DNA of 64,000 nt, from positions 3,410,001 through 3,474,000 of the forward strand of contig NZ_BLZR01000001.1 in NCBI RefSeq assembly GCF_014193895.1, in the 5' to 3' direction. Numbering within the stretch: position 1 is the first letter of the stretch; the number at the start of each line of letters is the position of its first letter. Under the pieces are notes generated by a model. The model did no database searches. It was not told where the DNA came from and worked only from the letters and a program-made list of their open reading frames with translations. The translations under genes and the position numbers were made by a program. Source of the stretch: Clostridium fungisolvens (GTDB lineage: Bacteria; Bacillota; Clostridia; Clostridiales; Clostridiaceae). This document shows, in pieces, positions 49,464-59,194 of the stretch.

Positions 49464-49573
49464 ACCTACCACCTCAAAGTCATTATATCATAAATCTATG
49501 GCTTTCCTAACAATGTTAACACCAAATTTTGGAATTGTTTATAAATTGTTAAAAAATTTACCTTATTTAAGAT

Positions 49574-49602
49574 TAAAAGCACCATGTGTAGGTGCTTTTA
49601 GT
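49574..49602 (-). terminator. Terminator overlapping the rpoD stop codon
   Basis: TAAAAGCACC and GGTGCTTTTA are perfect 10-bp arms around ATGTGTA, with the stop codon in the stem. Confidence 0.8.
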
Positions 49603-50731
49603 CTAGATAATCCTTTAGCTTTTTGCTTCTGCTTGGATGTCTAAGCTTTCTTAATGCCTTAGCTTCTATTTGTCTTATTCTTTCTCTAGTTACATTAAAC
49701 TCTTTACCTACTTCTTCAAGAGTTCTTGCTCTTCCGTCATCTAAACCAAATCTAAGTCTTAATACTTTTTCTTCTCTTGGAGTTAATGTATCAAGCACAT
49801 TGATAAGTTGTTCTTTTAACATAGTAAATGCTGCTGCTTCTGCTGGTGCTGGAGCTTCATCATCTGGTATAAAATCACCTAAATGACTATCTTCTTCTTC
49901 ACCTATAGGTGTTTCTAATGAAACTGGCTCTTGAGCAATTTTTAATATTTCTCTTACCTTATCAACAGGCATATCCATGTGTTTTGATAATTCTTCTGGC
50001 AATGGATCTCTTCCAAGCTCTTGAAGTAATTGTCTTTGAACTCTGATGAGCTTATTTATAGTTTCTACCATATGAACTGGTATTCTTATAGTTCTAGCTT
50101 GATCCGCTATGGCTCTAGTAATCGCCTGTCTTATCCACCAAGTAGCATAAGTTGAGAATTTAAAGCCTTTTCTATAATCAAACTTTTCAACAGCTTTTAT
50201 TAATCCCAAATTTCCTTCTTGGATAAGATCTAGGAAAAGCATTCCTCTTCCAACATATCTCTTTGCTATACTTACAACCAATCTTAAGTTAGCTTCAGCA
50301 AGCTTTTTCTTTGCATACTGATCTCCCTCTTCGATTCTTTCAGCAAGTCTGATTTCTTCATCAGATGATAACAAAGGAACTTTACCTATCTCTTTAAGGT
50401 ACATTCTAACAGGGTCATCTATTGCTATCCCTTCTGGTATAGAAAGATCTAGTTCTTCTTCGATATTCTCTGATTCACCAATTTCACCTATTACTTCTAT
50501 TCCCATGGATTCTAAAACTTCATAGATTTTTTCGATTTGGTCTGGACTTAGATCTATTTCATCTAGTTCATCCATAATTTCTTTATATGTTAAAGTACCA
50601 CTCTTCTTACCTTTTTCTATGAGTTTCTTAACAATCCCCATTTTAGCATTTTTGTCTTTAGTGTCAACTTTAGCGGCTACTGCTTTATCCTTTGTTGGTT
50701 TAGCTTTATTTGCCTTTTCAATAGTTTCCAT
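49598..50731 (-). CDS. rpoD: RNA polymerase primary sigma factor RpoD (SigA)
   Basis: The start is the ATG at 50731, 7 nt after GGAGG, giving 377 residues; an upstream in-frame ATG lacks a site. Region 1.1 is short and Lys/Ala-rich. Region 1.2 (DPVRMYLKEIGKVPLLS) and regions 2.1-2.4 (EANLRLVVSIAKRYVGRGM, FLDLIQEGNLGL, FSTYATWWIRQAITRAI) form the core and -10 recognition. Region 3 follows, and region 4 ends RLRFGLDDGRARTLEEVG and VTRERIRQIEAKALRKLRHP for the -35 element. It is the housekeeping sigma factor. It lies 29 bp after the primase stop in the usual dnaG-rpoD arrangement. The protein ends KLKDYLD, typical for clostridial SigA. Confidence 0.97.
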   Translation of the reverse strand: METIEKANKAKPTKDKAVAAKVDTKDKNAKMGIVKKLIEKGKKSGTLTYKEIMDELDEIDLSPDQIEKIYEVLESMGIEVIGEIGESENIEEELDLSIPEGIAIDDPVRMYLKEIGKVPLLSSDEEIRLAERIEEGDQYAKKKLAEANLRLVVSIAKRYVGRGMLFLDLIQEGNLGLIKAVEKFDYRKGFKFSTYATWWIRQAITRAIADQARTIRIPVHMVETINKLIRVQRQLLQELGRDPLPEELSKHMDMPVDKVREILKIAQEPVSLETPIGEEEDSHLGDFIPDDEAPAPAEAAAFTMLKEQLINVLDTLTPREEKVLRLRFGLDDGRARTLEEVGKEFNVTRERIRQIEAKALRKLRHPSRSKKLKDYLD

Positions 50732-50760
50732 GTTAATACCTCCTTCCGCCATATCCGTAC

Positions 50761-52542
50761 TTAACCCCTTTCTAATCTTTTAAGTTTCTCGTCTACTTCT
50801 TTAGCTTCTCTTACTAGCTCAATGGATTCTCGAAACAATCCTTTTTCTTCATATTGTTTCAGCTTATGTAAGATTTCCTTTTTGTGATTTTCTAAACTTT
50901 GCTTTTTGATTTCTTTTATATAATCATTGATGATTTTCTCCATATTACTTTCTGTAATCATCGTCTCAATTTCTCTTATAAGTATCCATTCTTTTAAACT
51001 TTCACCATCATCACATCTGAATTCTATTAGGGGATGTATATCTTCCTTACCTTCTTCAAATAGAGATGTTATTATTGAAAATATCTTTTTATGAGAATTT
51101 AAAATTAAGTCCTCTCTAGATATATGCCCAATTATATATTGATAGAATTCCTTATTTGACATAATTTTAAGCAAACTTCTTTCGGACTTAATATAAGCTG
51201 GCTCTACATATAATTTTGTTCCAAATTCTTCCTTATTATTCATGTTAAGAGAAGATTCATTGTTTTTTGTCATTTTTTTTGATAATAAGTCGTACAATGA
51301 TTGTTCACGGAGTCCTGTTTCTTCAGCGATTTTTTTTACATACACATCCTTTTCCACAGGATTTAAGTCAGCTATTATTTCTGTAACTCTTTCTCCATAT
51401 TTTATAATCTCTTCATTATCATTAAAGTTTATTCCTTCTCTAGCTCTAAACAATCTATATTCTATTAGAGGCTGTGCTGAATCAATTAATCTTAAAAACG
51501 CCTCTCTTCCATTGCTTCTTATGTATTCATCTGGATCTTTTCCTTGAGGAACTGTCAGAACTCTAACATCAAACCCAGCACTTCTCAGTATTTCCAATCC
51601 TCTTATAGTAGCATTTTGACCTGCTATATCTGCATCATATGATATTATTACTCTGTCAGCATATCTTTTTAAAAGCCTTGCTTGACCTGTAGTTAATGCA
51701 GTTCCTAGCGATGCCACTACATTTGTTATCCCATACTGGTGAAGTGAAATACAGTCCATATATCCCTCTACCATAATAAAATATCTTTCTGGTATTCCCT
51801 TTTTTATAGCAAAGTTTAGACCATATAAATTAGTACCCTTTTGAAACACTAAGGTCTCTGGAGAGTTTAAATACTTAGGCTTAGAATCATCAAGCACTCT
51901 TCCACCAAACCCTATAACCTTTCCTTTATAATCAAATACTGGGAACATTACTCTATTTCGAAATCTATCGTAGACTCTTCCTTTTTCACTTTTTACAGCT
52001 AACCCAGATTCAATTATTACATCTTCGTTATATCCCTTCCTTTTTAGGAAGTTAAGCAAAGAATTCCAACTATCCGCTGAGTATCCTAATCCAAATTTTT
52101 TTATTGTATTTTCAGTAATACCTCTTCGTAGGAAATACTCTTTTGGCATTTTGACATTTTGAAGATTAGAAAAGAAGTATCTTGCAGCTTCGGTATTAAT
52201 TTTATGAAGTAAATCTTTCTTCCAATTTATCTTGCTCTTACCTGGACTTTCACTTTCTAGCGGTATATTAGCTCTTTCTGCTAAAAATCTAGCCGCATCA
52301 AAGTAAGATAAATTTCTAGTTTTCATTACGAAGGTAATAACATTACCAGCTTCTCCACAACCAAAACATTTATATATCTGTTTTTCTTGTGTAACCGAAA
52401 AAGATGGAGTCTTTTCACTATGAAAAGGACAGAGTCCTGTATAGTTTCTTCCGGCTCTTTTAAGTCTAACTGATTCTGAGATTACATCCACAATATCATT
52501 TTGTTCTTTTATCTTTTCTAAAAGTTCTTCTGATATTTTCAA
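50761..52542 (-). CDS. dnaG: DNA primase DnaG
   Basis: The start is a TTG at 52542 after AGGTGG, giving 593 residues and an N-terminus KISEELLEKIKEQNDIVDVIS, as in other DnaG proteins. The zinc-ribbon CPFHSEKTPSFSV...YKCFGCGEAGN is of the CHC2 type. The TOPRIM core holds FIMVEGYMDCISLHQYG and VIISYDADIAGQNA. A C-terminal helicase-interaction region (residues about 430-593) is divergent and Lys/Glu-rich, as expected. It makes RNA primers for lagging-strand replication. It forms the dnaG-rpoD operon and is separated from the upstream dgt gene by 220 bp of AT-rich sequence, where an operon promoter probably lies. Confidence 0.96.
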   Translation of the reverse strand: MKISEELLEKIKEQNDIVDVISESVRLKRAGRNYTGLCPFHSEKTPSFSVTQEKQIYKCFGCGEAGNVITFVMKTRNLSYFDAARFLAERANIPLESESPGKSKINWKKDLLHKINTEAARYFFSNLQNVKMPKEYFLRRGITENTIKKFGLGYSADSWNSLLNFLKRKGYNEDVIIESGLAVKSEKGRVYDRFRNRVMFPVFDYKGKVIGFGGRVLDDSKPKYLNSPETLVFQKGTNLYGLNFAIKKGIPERYFIMVEGYMDCISLHQYGITNVVASLGTALTTGQARLLKRYADRVIISYDADIAGQNATIRGLEILRSAGFDVRVLTVPQGKDPDEYIRSNGREAFLRLIDSAQPLIEYRLFRAREGINFNDNEEIIKYGERVTEIIADLNPVEKDVYVKKIAEETGLREQSLYDLLSKKMTKNNESSLNMNNKEEFGTKLYVEPAYIKSERSLLKIMSNKEFYQYIIGHISREDLILNSHKKIFSIITSLFEEGKEDIHPLIEFRCDDGESLKEWILIREIETMITESNMEKIINDYIKEIKKQSLENHKKEILHKLKQYEEKGLFRESIELVREAKEVDEKLKRLERG

Positions 52543-52762
52543 GGAGCATAACCACCTTAAAATAAATTTATTTCTTTGCAAGTTTTATAATATTCGACAT
52601 AAGTTGATAAAATCCTTCTTTTTGTTCTACATTTTTTCAAATTTATTATTAAACTTTATATTCCAAGTAATATTTATTATTCGTTATTTTCTTTAATTTT
52701 CCTTCTTATATATAAATAACTAACATTTTTTTATGATTATATAACTTTTAGTCCTTAATTTA

Positions 52763-53791
52763 TTAATAAATCACAAATTTAGGTACATATATTTTATTAA
52801 ACATATTAAGACAATAATCATCACTCATACCAGCTGCATAATCAGCAACAGCTCTTTCTAAACCTTCTTGTTCAGAAATCTGTTGATAAATATTAGGCAT
52901 CTCTTCAGGATGTTTCATAAAATATTCAATTACATGTCTTAAGACAAACTTAGCTTTATCTCTTTCAATCTTTAATATATCCCCAAGATACACTTTTTTA
53001 AACATAAAGCTTCTTAACTTAGTCATTGCATCTCCTACCTCGTCACTTAAAGAAACCTTTATATCCCCTTTTTTTATGTTGTTCAGTGTATTTTCAATAC
53101 AATCCGTTACCAATATATTAATTCTTTCAGAATTAGTTTTACCTAATATATTAATTATGTCTTTAGGGATTTCATCCTCTCTAAGAAGTCCTGCTCTTAT
53201 AGAGTCATCTATATCATGGTTCACATATGCCATCTTATCACTATATCTCACCACTTGACCTTCTAATGTTGCTGCCTTAGCAATACCATTGGTAAAGCCA
53301 CTATGATGTTCTATGCCATCTATAACCTCAAAGCACAAATTTAAACCTCTTCCTTCTTTCTCAAGTCTTTTTACCACTCGAACACTTTGTTCGTTATGTC
53401 TAAAACCATCCTTTAAGAATTCATTTAATACTTCTTCACCCATATGTGCAAAGGCTACATGACCTAAATCATGACCAAGTGTTATAGCTTCAACTAAATA
53501 CTCATTTAACCCTATGCCAACAGCAATCGTCCTAGCTATTTGAGACACCTCTAAGGTATGTGTAAGTCTAGTTCTATAGTGATCTGAAGACGTTTTTATA
53601 AAAACCTGCGTTTTATGTTTAAGCCTTCTAAAAGATTTACAATGAAGTATCCTGTCTCTATCAACCATATAACAGGTTCTTATATGATCTTGTTCTTCAC
53701 TTTTTTCTCTTCCTTTTGTTTTGCTAGAAAAAGAAGCCTCTTTAATCAGTGTCAAACTTTCAAAACCTTCAATTTTTTCCCTTATAGTCAT
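52763..53791 (-). CDS. dgt: dGTP triphosphohydrolase-like HD protein
   Basis: The start is the ATG at 53791 after AAAGGAGG, giving 342 residues; the 26 codons upstream lack a ribosome site. HD-domain ligands are present in order: RLTHTLEVSQIARTIAVGI, LGHDLGHVAFAHMGEEVLN (the HD pair), FEVIDGIEHHSGF, and YSDKMAYVNHDIDDSIRAG with the last Asp. The start RDRILHCKSFRRLKHKTQVF is typical of dGTPase-like proteins. The enzyme cleaves dGTP to deoxyguanosine and triphosphate, or is a relative with broader dNTPase activity. It lies upstream of dnaG, a placement common in clostridia. The length is that of the short firmicute type (about 330-350), not E. coli Dgt (505). Confidence 0.9.
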   Translation of the reverse strand: MTIREKIEGFESLTLIKEASFSSKTKGREKSEEQDHIRTCYMVDRDRILHCKSFRRLKHKTQVFIKTSSDHYRTRLTHTLEVSQIARTIAVGIGLNEYLVEAITLGHDLGHVAFAHMGEEVLNEFLKDGFRHNEQSVRVVKRLEKEGRGLNLCFEVIDGIEHHSGFTNGIAKAATLEGQVVRYSDKMAYVNHDIDDSIRAGLLREDEIPKDIINILGKTNSERINILVTDCIENTLNNIKKGDIKVSLSDEVGDAMTKLRSFMFKKVYLGDILKIERDKAKFVLRHVIEYFMKHPEEMPNIYQQISEQEGLERAVADYAAGMSDDYCLNMFNKIYVPKFVIY

Positions 53792-54224
53792 ATAATCACC
53801 TCCTTTTATAGATATTCTATATATTTTCTTAAAATCCTTCAAAATTATGCTACTATTTATCATTTGCATTTTTTTTCAAACTATTACAATTTTATAATTA
53901 TTAATATAAAATTATTATTCAATTTAAGAAAATTTCTTACAATACTTCATTCCAGCATAAAACAAGTATCCTTCATTTTAGATTTGCAGTCCAAATATAG
54001 TCATTGCTATTTTAGATATTTTTTTGAAACTGAGATGTTTTTTGAAACTGAGATATTTATATTGAAATATGATCTAATTAATTAAAATTAATGTTTCAGA
54101 GAGATTCCCCCTTAATATCAACTTACTAATCAAACATAGCAAAATAAAATTACAAAACATACGTATAATGTAATAATTTTCATAATATTAATATAATATG
54201 AATTTTTATGTGAAGGAGGTATTT
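53792..54224. other. Divergent non-coding interval before the CotS-like gene
   Basis: AT-rich region between dgt and the CotS-like gene. It holds an 18-bp tandem duplication (TTTTTTGAAACTGAGAT at 54020-54036 and again at 54038-54054). Promoters for both genes should lie here. A sporulation-type promoter for the coat gene was sought, but no confident -10/-35 pair of the sigma-E or sigma-K type was seen. Confidence 0.45.
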
Positions 54225-55289
54225 ATGCCAAAGGAATTGCATGCAGCTGCTGCCAGCTTATTATCTGAATCAAATGTAGGAAAGCACGTCTTACCTTACT
54301 ACAATTTGAAAGAAGCCTCCATAGAGCAAATAAAGTTGAAGAATACAGACAAGCAAAGAGCTGTTTATAAAATTGATTATAACAACAAAACTTATTGTTT
54401 AAAAAAGGTTTATTATACAGAACCAGAGTTACTCTTTGTCTATTCTGCTATGGAATGGCTTTATAGAAATGGTATTAACGTCCCAAGATTTTTACCCACA
54501 GTAAATAAAAGTAGATTTGTAAATTATAATGATATGCTTTTCGTACTTACTCCATGGGTTGATGGAGAAAAATGTAATTATGACGACATAGACAATATAG
54601 TTGAAACTTCAAAATACTTAGCAAAAATGCATTATTCGTCAAAAGATTTTTTCCCAATACCAGATAGTAAAATAAAGAAAGGATATGATGACTTATACAT
54701 ATCCATCAATAAACATTTTCAAAAACTTTTAATATGTTCAAATTCCGCATACCTATATAAAGATAAGTTTTCTAAAATGTTCCTGGATAGCTTTGATAAA
54801 AACATAGATCTAGCAAAGTTCGCATTAGAAACTGCATCTACCATTAATAAAGATAACCTTACATCATCTCTATGTCACGGTGATTATGTAAATAAGAATA
54901 TTATCTTTGATAAGAACAAAGAAATTTGGATCATTGACTTTGATAAGTGTTCATATGACTACATTGCACATGATATTTCTTATTATCTGAGACGATTACT
55001 GAAAAGAGACAATACAAAATGGGATGTAGAAATAGCAATTAATTGTATAAAAAACTATAACGAGATAAACAAACTGACTGTTGATGATATTAAATATATT
55101 TTAGTATACTTATCCTTCCCTCAAAAATATTGGAGGATTTCTAAAGACTATTATAATAACATAAAGAAATGTAATAAGAACTCTTTCTGCAATTTATTAG
55201 AAAAAACAGTTAAAAAAACTGATTACCAACTTAATTTTATATCTGAATTAACTGATCATTTAAAAAAGCATTATTCATTGGATATCTAA
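54225..55289 (+). CDS. CotS-family spore coat protein (kinase-like fold)
   Basis: The start is the ATG at 54225, 5 nt after AAGGAGG, giving 354 residues. The protein has the APH-like kinase fold of the CotS/YtaA family: N-lobe AVYKIDYNNKTYCLKKVYY, hinge MLFVLTPWVDGEKCN, catalytic loop SLCHGDYVNKNIIF (HGDxxxxN) and metal motif IWIIDFDKCSYD (DFD). CotS proteins are spore coat components, and homologues are found in most spore-forming clostridia. Whether they phosphorylate anything is unsettled, although the catalytic residues are intact here. The gene is the only plus-strand gene in this minus-strand core region, suiting separate sporulation-time expression. Confidence 0.85.
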   Translation: MPKELHAAAASLLSESNVGKHVLPYYNLKEASIEQIKLKNTDKQRAVYKIDYNNKTYCLKKVYYTEPELLFVYSAMEWLYRNGINVPRFLPTVNKSRFVNYNDMLFVLTPWVDGEKCNYDDIDNIVETSKYLAKMHYSSKDFFPIPDSKIKKGYDDLYISINKHFQKLLICSNSAYLYKDKFSKMFLDSFDKNIDLAKFALETASTINKDNLTSSLCHGDYVNKNIIFDKNKEIWIIDFDKCSYDYIAHDISYYLRRLLKRDNTKWDVEIAINCIKNYNEINKLTVDDIKYILVYLSFPQKYWRISKDYYNNIKKCNKNSFCNLLEKTVKKTDYQLNFISELTDHLKKHYSLDI

Positions 55290-55322
55290 TTAAAAGTTAT
55301 ATTATAATATCAATGAACTAAC

Positions 55323-55417
55323 GAGTTGCTATATCGAAACCAAATTTGTACTTGTTCGAAAATCATGCACATATATTCTGTAGGCATGTATAAATTAATA
55401 GTTGAGCTCGGAACTCT
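55323..55417 (+). repeat. Family B palindromic element, copy 3
   Basis: GAGTTGCTATATCGAAACCA and the right arm GTATAAATTAATAGTTGAGC, ending GGAACTCT, match 39975-40072. The right arm is almost identical over 30 bp, while the left arm is more diverged. Confidence 0.75.
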
Positions 55418-55470
55418 AAAACCCATGAATGTATGGAAATTTATATTTCTTTATATTCATGGGTTTTAAT
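55418..55470 (+). terminator. Terminator downstream of the CotS-like gene
   Basis: AAACCCATGAAT and ATTCATGGGTTT are perfect 12-bp arms with a 24-nt loop, followed by TAATTTT. It is adjacent to the family B repeat. Confidence 0.75.
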
Positions 55471-55571
55471 TTTAAGTTTTATGTTTAAGAATATTGTTGA
55501 AATTAATTTTTTTTACCTGAAATGTTATATGCGCAAGCTATTAGAATCAAATGATTTTTCATAAAGCAAAA

Positions 55572-55605
55572 AAGAAACCTAATTTTCATTAGGTTTCTCT
55601 TTATT
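55572..55605 (-). terminator. Terminator after ppdK
   Basis: On the minus strand GAAACCTA and TAGGTTTC pair around ATGAAAAT and are followed by TTTTTTGC. It starts about 15 bp after the ppdK stop. Confidence 0.82.
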
Positions 55606-55611
55606 TAAATA

Positions 55612-58242
55612 CTATCTTGGATTTTTAATTTGAGCTTGAGCAGCAGCTAATCTAGCTATTGGAACTCTAAATGGTGAACATGATACATAGTCTAATCCTA
55701 ATGCATGGCAGAATTCTACTGAAGAAGGATCTCCACCGTGTTCTCCACAGATACCAAGTTTGATATCAGCTCTTTCAGATCTACCTTTTTCAACTGCTAT
55801 CTTCATCAATTCACCAACACCTGTTTGGTCAATCTTAGCAAATGGATCTTGTTCATAGATCTTCTTTTCATAGTAGTCTTTTAAGAACTTAGCAGCGTCA
55901 TCTCTTGAGAAACCAAAAGTCATTTGAGTTAAGTCATTAGTACCAAATGAGAAGAATTCAGCTTCTTTAGCTATAGTATCTGCAGTTAAAGCAGCTCTTG
56001 GGATTTCTATCATTGTACCAACTTTGAAAGGTATTTCTACACCTTTTTCACTCATAACTGTCTTAGCAGTTTCTACTACTATATCTTTAACATATTTTAA
56101 TTCTTTTATTTCACCAACTAATGGAATCATTATTTCAGGAACTACATCATAGCCTTTATTGTTTCTAACTTCAATAGCAGCTTCCATAACAGCTCTTGTT
56201 TGCATTTCAGCTATTTCTGGGTATGAAACAGCCAAACGGCATCCTCTATGCCCCATCATTGGGTTGAATTCATGTAATTCCTCACAAGTTGCTTTAAGCT
56301 CCTCATAAGTTATATCCATTTCCTTAGCTAAAGCTATGATATCTTCTTCAGCTTGAGGTAAGAATTCATGTAGTGGTGGATCTAAGAATCTTATAGTAGC
56401 TGGTCTTCCTTCTAGTGCCTCGTACATAGATGCGAAATCGCCTCTTTGCATTGGAAGAAGCTTATCTAAAGCTTTTCTTCTTTGTTCTACAGTCTTAGCA
56501 ACTATCATTTCTCTAACAGCAGCAATTCTATCTTCAGCGAAGAACATGTGCTCTGTTCTGCATAATCCAATACCTTCTGCACCAAATTCTACTGCTTGAA
56601 TTGTATCTCTTGGTGTATCAGCGTTTGTTCTAACCTTTAATTTTCTTGTTTCATCAGCCCATCCCATAAATGTTGCGAAATATCCGCTTATTTCTGGTGA
56701 AACAGTCTTTATAGCTTGAGCATATATATTACCAGTTGAACCATCTATTGATATCCAATCATTAGCAGTTAAAGTCTTACCTGCAACTTCTAATGTTCTA
56801 TTAGCTTCACTAATCTTTAATTCTCCACATCCAGCAACGCAGCAAGTTCCCATACCTCTAGCAACAACTGCAGCATGTGATGTCATACCACCTCTTACAG
56901 TTAATATACCTCTTGCAGCTATCATACCTTCTATATCTTCTGGAGATGTTTCAAGTCTTACTAAAACTACAGTTTCTCCATTTGCCGCTCTTTCTTTAGC
57001 TTCTTCAGCTGAGAATGCTATTTTTCCACATGCAGCACCTGGTGAAGCTGGTAACCCCTTAGCTACAACTTCAACCTTTTTCATTTCAGCAGGATCAAAA
57101 GTTGGATGAAGTAATGAGTCTAATTGCTTTGGATCAACTTTTAGAAGTGCTTCTTCCTTTGTAAGCATTCCTTCTTCAACTAGATCTACAGCAATCTTTA
57201 ATGCTGATTGAGCAGTTCTCTTACCATTTCTAGTTTGTAAGAAATATAAAGTTCCTTCTTCTATTGTGAACTCCATATCTTGCATATCTCTGTAATGTTT
57301 TTCTAAGGTATTAACTATGTCTTCAAATTGCTTATAAATTTCAGGATTTTGTTCCTGTAATTTAGCAATTGGTTGAGGAGTTCTTATACCAGCAACAACA
57401 TCCTCACCTTGAGCATTCATTAAGTACTCACCATATATTGCATTTTCTCCTGTAGATGGGTCTCTTGAGAATGCAACTCCTGTACCAGATGTTTCTCCTT
57501 TGTTACCGAAAACCATCTCTTGAACGTTTACAGCAGTTCCCCAATCCCCAGGTATATCATTAAGTCTTCTATAAACTATAGCTCTTGGGTTATCCCATGA
57601 TCTAAATACAGCAGTGATTGATTCTATAAGCTGATCTTTAGGATCTTGTGGGAAGTCCTCACCTTTTTCTTTCTTATAAAGTGCCTTAAATCTTACAACT
57701 AATTCTTTAAGATCATCAGCAGTTAAATCTGTATCGAAATGTACACCCTTTTCTTCTTTCATCTCATCGATTTTAGCTTCAAATAATCTCTTTTCTATTC
57801 CCATTACAACGTCTGAGAACATTTGAATAAATCTTCTATATGAATCATATGCAAATCTTGGATTGTTTGTAAGACTTGCCATTGCTTCAACAGCAGCATC
57901 ATTTAAACCAAGATTTAATATTGTATCCATCATACCTGGCATTGATACTCTTGCTCCAGATCTTACTGAAACTAAAAGAGGTTTATTTAAATCACCGAAT
58001 TTTTTACCTGTTATTTCTTCTAACTGAGCTAGCTTTTCATGAATTTGATTTATTATTTCTGGCGAAATCTTTCTTCCATCTTCATAATATTTATTACAAG
58101 CTTCTGTAGTTACTATAAATCCTTGTGGAACAGGTATACCCAAAGTTGTCATCTCAGCTAAATTAGCACCTTTACCTCCCAGTAAATTTTTCATTGATGC
58201 CTTACCTTCTTTGAAGAGGTAAACATATTTTTTGATCTCCAT
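55612..58242 (-). CDS. ppdK: Pyruvate, phosphate dikinase
   Basis: The 876-residue protein has the normal length for bacterial PPDK. The N-terminal ATP-binding domain starts LLGGKGANLAEMTTLGIPVPQGFIVTTE; the central swivel domain carries the catalytic His in GGMTSHAAVVARGMGTCCVAG; the C-terminal TIM barrel holds GIGLCRTEHMFF, NPMMGHRGCRL and LGICGEHGGDPSSVEF with the substrate-binding and catalytic Cys-Gly-Glu-His motif. It interconverts pyruvate, ATP and phosphate with PEP, AMP and pyrophosphate. It lies downstream of the CcpN-like regulator on the same strand, as in other firmicutes where that regulator controls gluconeogenic enzymes. Confidence 0.97.
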   Translation of the reverse strand: MEIKKYVYLFKEGKASMKNLLGGKGANLAEMTTLGIPVPQGFIVTTEACNKYYEDGRKISPEIINQIHEKLAQLEEITGKKFGDLNKPLLVSVRSGARVSMPGMMDTILNLGLNDAAVEAMASLTNNPRFAYDSYRRFIQMFSDVVMGIEKRLFEAKIDEMKEEKGVHFDTDLTADDLKELVVRFKALYKKEKGEDFPQDPKDQLIESITAVFRSWDNPRAIVYRRLNDIPGDWGTAVNVQEMVFGNKGETSGTGVAFSRDPSTGENAIYGEYLMNAQGEDVVAGIRTPQPIAKLQEQNPEIYKQFEDIVNTLEKHYRDMQDMEFTIEEGTLYFLQTRNGKRTAQSALKIAVDLVEEGMLTKEEALLKVDPKQLDSLLHPTFDPAEMKKVEVVAKGLPASPGAACGKIAFSAEEAKERAANGETVVLVRLETSPEDIEGMIAARGILTVRGGMTSHAAVVARGMGTCCVAGCGELKISEANRTLEVAGKTLTANDWISIDGSTGNIYAQAIKTVSPEISGYFATFMGWADETRKLKVRTNADTPRDTIQAVEFGAEGIGLCRTEHMFFAEDRIAAVREMIVAKTVEQRRKALDKLLPMQRGDFASMYEALEGRPATIRFLDPPLHEFLPQAEEDIIALAKEMDITYEELKATCEELHEFNPMMGHRGCRLAVSYPEIAEMQTRAVMEAAIEVRNNKGYDVVPEIMIPLVGEIKELKYVKDIVVETAKTVMSEKGVEIPFKVGTMIEIPRAALTADTIAKEAEFFSFGTNDLTQMTFGFSRDDAAKFLKDYYEKKIYEQDPFAKIDQTGVGELMKIAVEKGRSERADIKLGICGEHGGDPSSVEFCHALGLDYVSCSPFRVPIARLAAAQAQIKNPR

Positions 58243-58366
58243 CTCAATACTCCTCCGTTCAATACTATTTATATTAATATGTTTATATATATATACTTAA
58301 CAGAGCTAATGCTCCGAAAGCTGACGAATTGAACTGTGAACCATAGATTGTATTACTTACCCTTAA

Positions 58367-59002
58367 TTATTGACCATTTCCCATTTTTACAAACAATTTT
58401 GTAATATTTGTTTTAGATATCTTTCCAATTATCTTATATTGATCCTTTTGTTCCTCATCAAGAACTTTTTCAACCACCGGAATAGAATCTATTTCATGTT
58501 CTATTATCTTTTTTGCTGCATTATATGCGCTTTCTTCTTTGCTTACAAATATTATATTAGGCATTCTAGTCATTATGACACCTACAGGAACTTTATGTAT
58601 ATCTGTTCCACCTATAGCTATCTTCAAGAAATCTTTTCTTGAAACAGCACCTATTAAAAAGCCATCACTTTCAACAAATAATGTTCCTACATCTGTTAAA
58701 AAAAGATTCACTATCGCGTCATATACCATAGTTTCTTCGTTTACAAATGCAGGCTTAGACATTATGTCTTTAACCTTTATATTGGTGATGTGCTCATACA
58801 TGAGGTTATTCATTGGCTTCTCAGTGTAAACATAACCTACCTTTGGTCTTGCATCTAAGGCACCAATCATAGTAAGCACTGCTAAATCTGGCCTTAATGC
58901 CGCTCTAGTAACCCCTAGCTTTGAAGCCAGCGCTTCTGAGGTAATAGGCTGTCCCTCTTTTACAAGCTTTATTATCTCTTCCTGACGCGGTGATAACTTC
59001 AA
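58367..59002 (-). CDS. CcpN-like HTH-CBS transcriptional regulator
   Basis: A TTG start at 59002 follows GAGGGG by 7 nt, giving 211 residues. The N-terminus KLSPRQEEIIKLVKEGQPITSEALASKLGVTRAALRPDL is a winged helix-turn-helix of the CcpN type. It is followed by two CBS domains (about 75-135, VKDIMSKPAFVNEETMVYDAI; and 140-205, VGVIMTRMPNIIFVSKEES). CcpN represses gluconeogenic genes (gapB, pckA) under glycolytic conditions, and the CBS pair binds adenine nucleotides. In this organism the adjacent ppdK is the obvious target. Two copies of a dyad motif lie upstream, suggesting autoregulation. Confidence 0.88.
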   Translation of the reverse strand: MKLSPRQEEIIKLVKEGQPITSEALASKLGVTRAALRPDLAVLTMIGALDARPKVGYVYTEKPMNNLMYEHITNIKVKDIMSKPAFVNEETMVYDAIVNLFLTDVGTLFVESDGFLIGAVSRKDFLKIAIGGTDIHKVPVGVIMTRMPNIIFVSKEESAYNAAKKIIEHEIDSIPVVEKVLDEEQKDQYKIIGKISKTNITKLFVKMGNGQ

Positions 59003-59036
59003 TGTCCTTCCCCTCTTTCGTTTTAATAGAGGAATA

Positions 59037-59052
59037 TTCTGATTATTCAGAA
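59037..59052. promoter_or_regulatory. Candidate operator dyad upstream of the CcpN-like gene (copy 1)
   Basis: TTCTGA-TTAT-TCAGAA is a perfect inverted repeat 35 bp upstream of the regulator's start. The half GATTATTCAGAA recurs, inverted, at 59112-59123. Confidence 0.5.
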
Positions 59053-59111
59053 CCGTATACGTTTTACATAACTTATTATATCACTATATCGAAGTTTGAC
59101 TATGCCAAATT

Positions 59112-59123
59112 TTCTGAATAATC
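59112..59123. promoter_or_regulatory. Second copy of the dyad half-motif upstream of the CcpN-like gene
   Basis: TTCTGAATAATC is the exact inverse complement of part of the dyad at 59037-59052, about 72 bp away. Two sites facing one promoter fit cooperative repressor binding. Confidence 0.4.
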
Positions 59124-59194
59124 TTTCAAATTCTTTGAATATTCCTCATTTGCCTCTTATTTCATCTGAATTTTCTTATTTTTCTTTAAATTCC

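Noticed and set aside
54020..54055. Two 18-bp tandem units, considered as a CRISPR or operator array
   Set aside because: Only two adjoining units with no spacers; most simply a local duplication.
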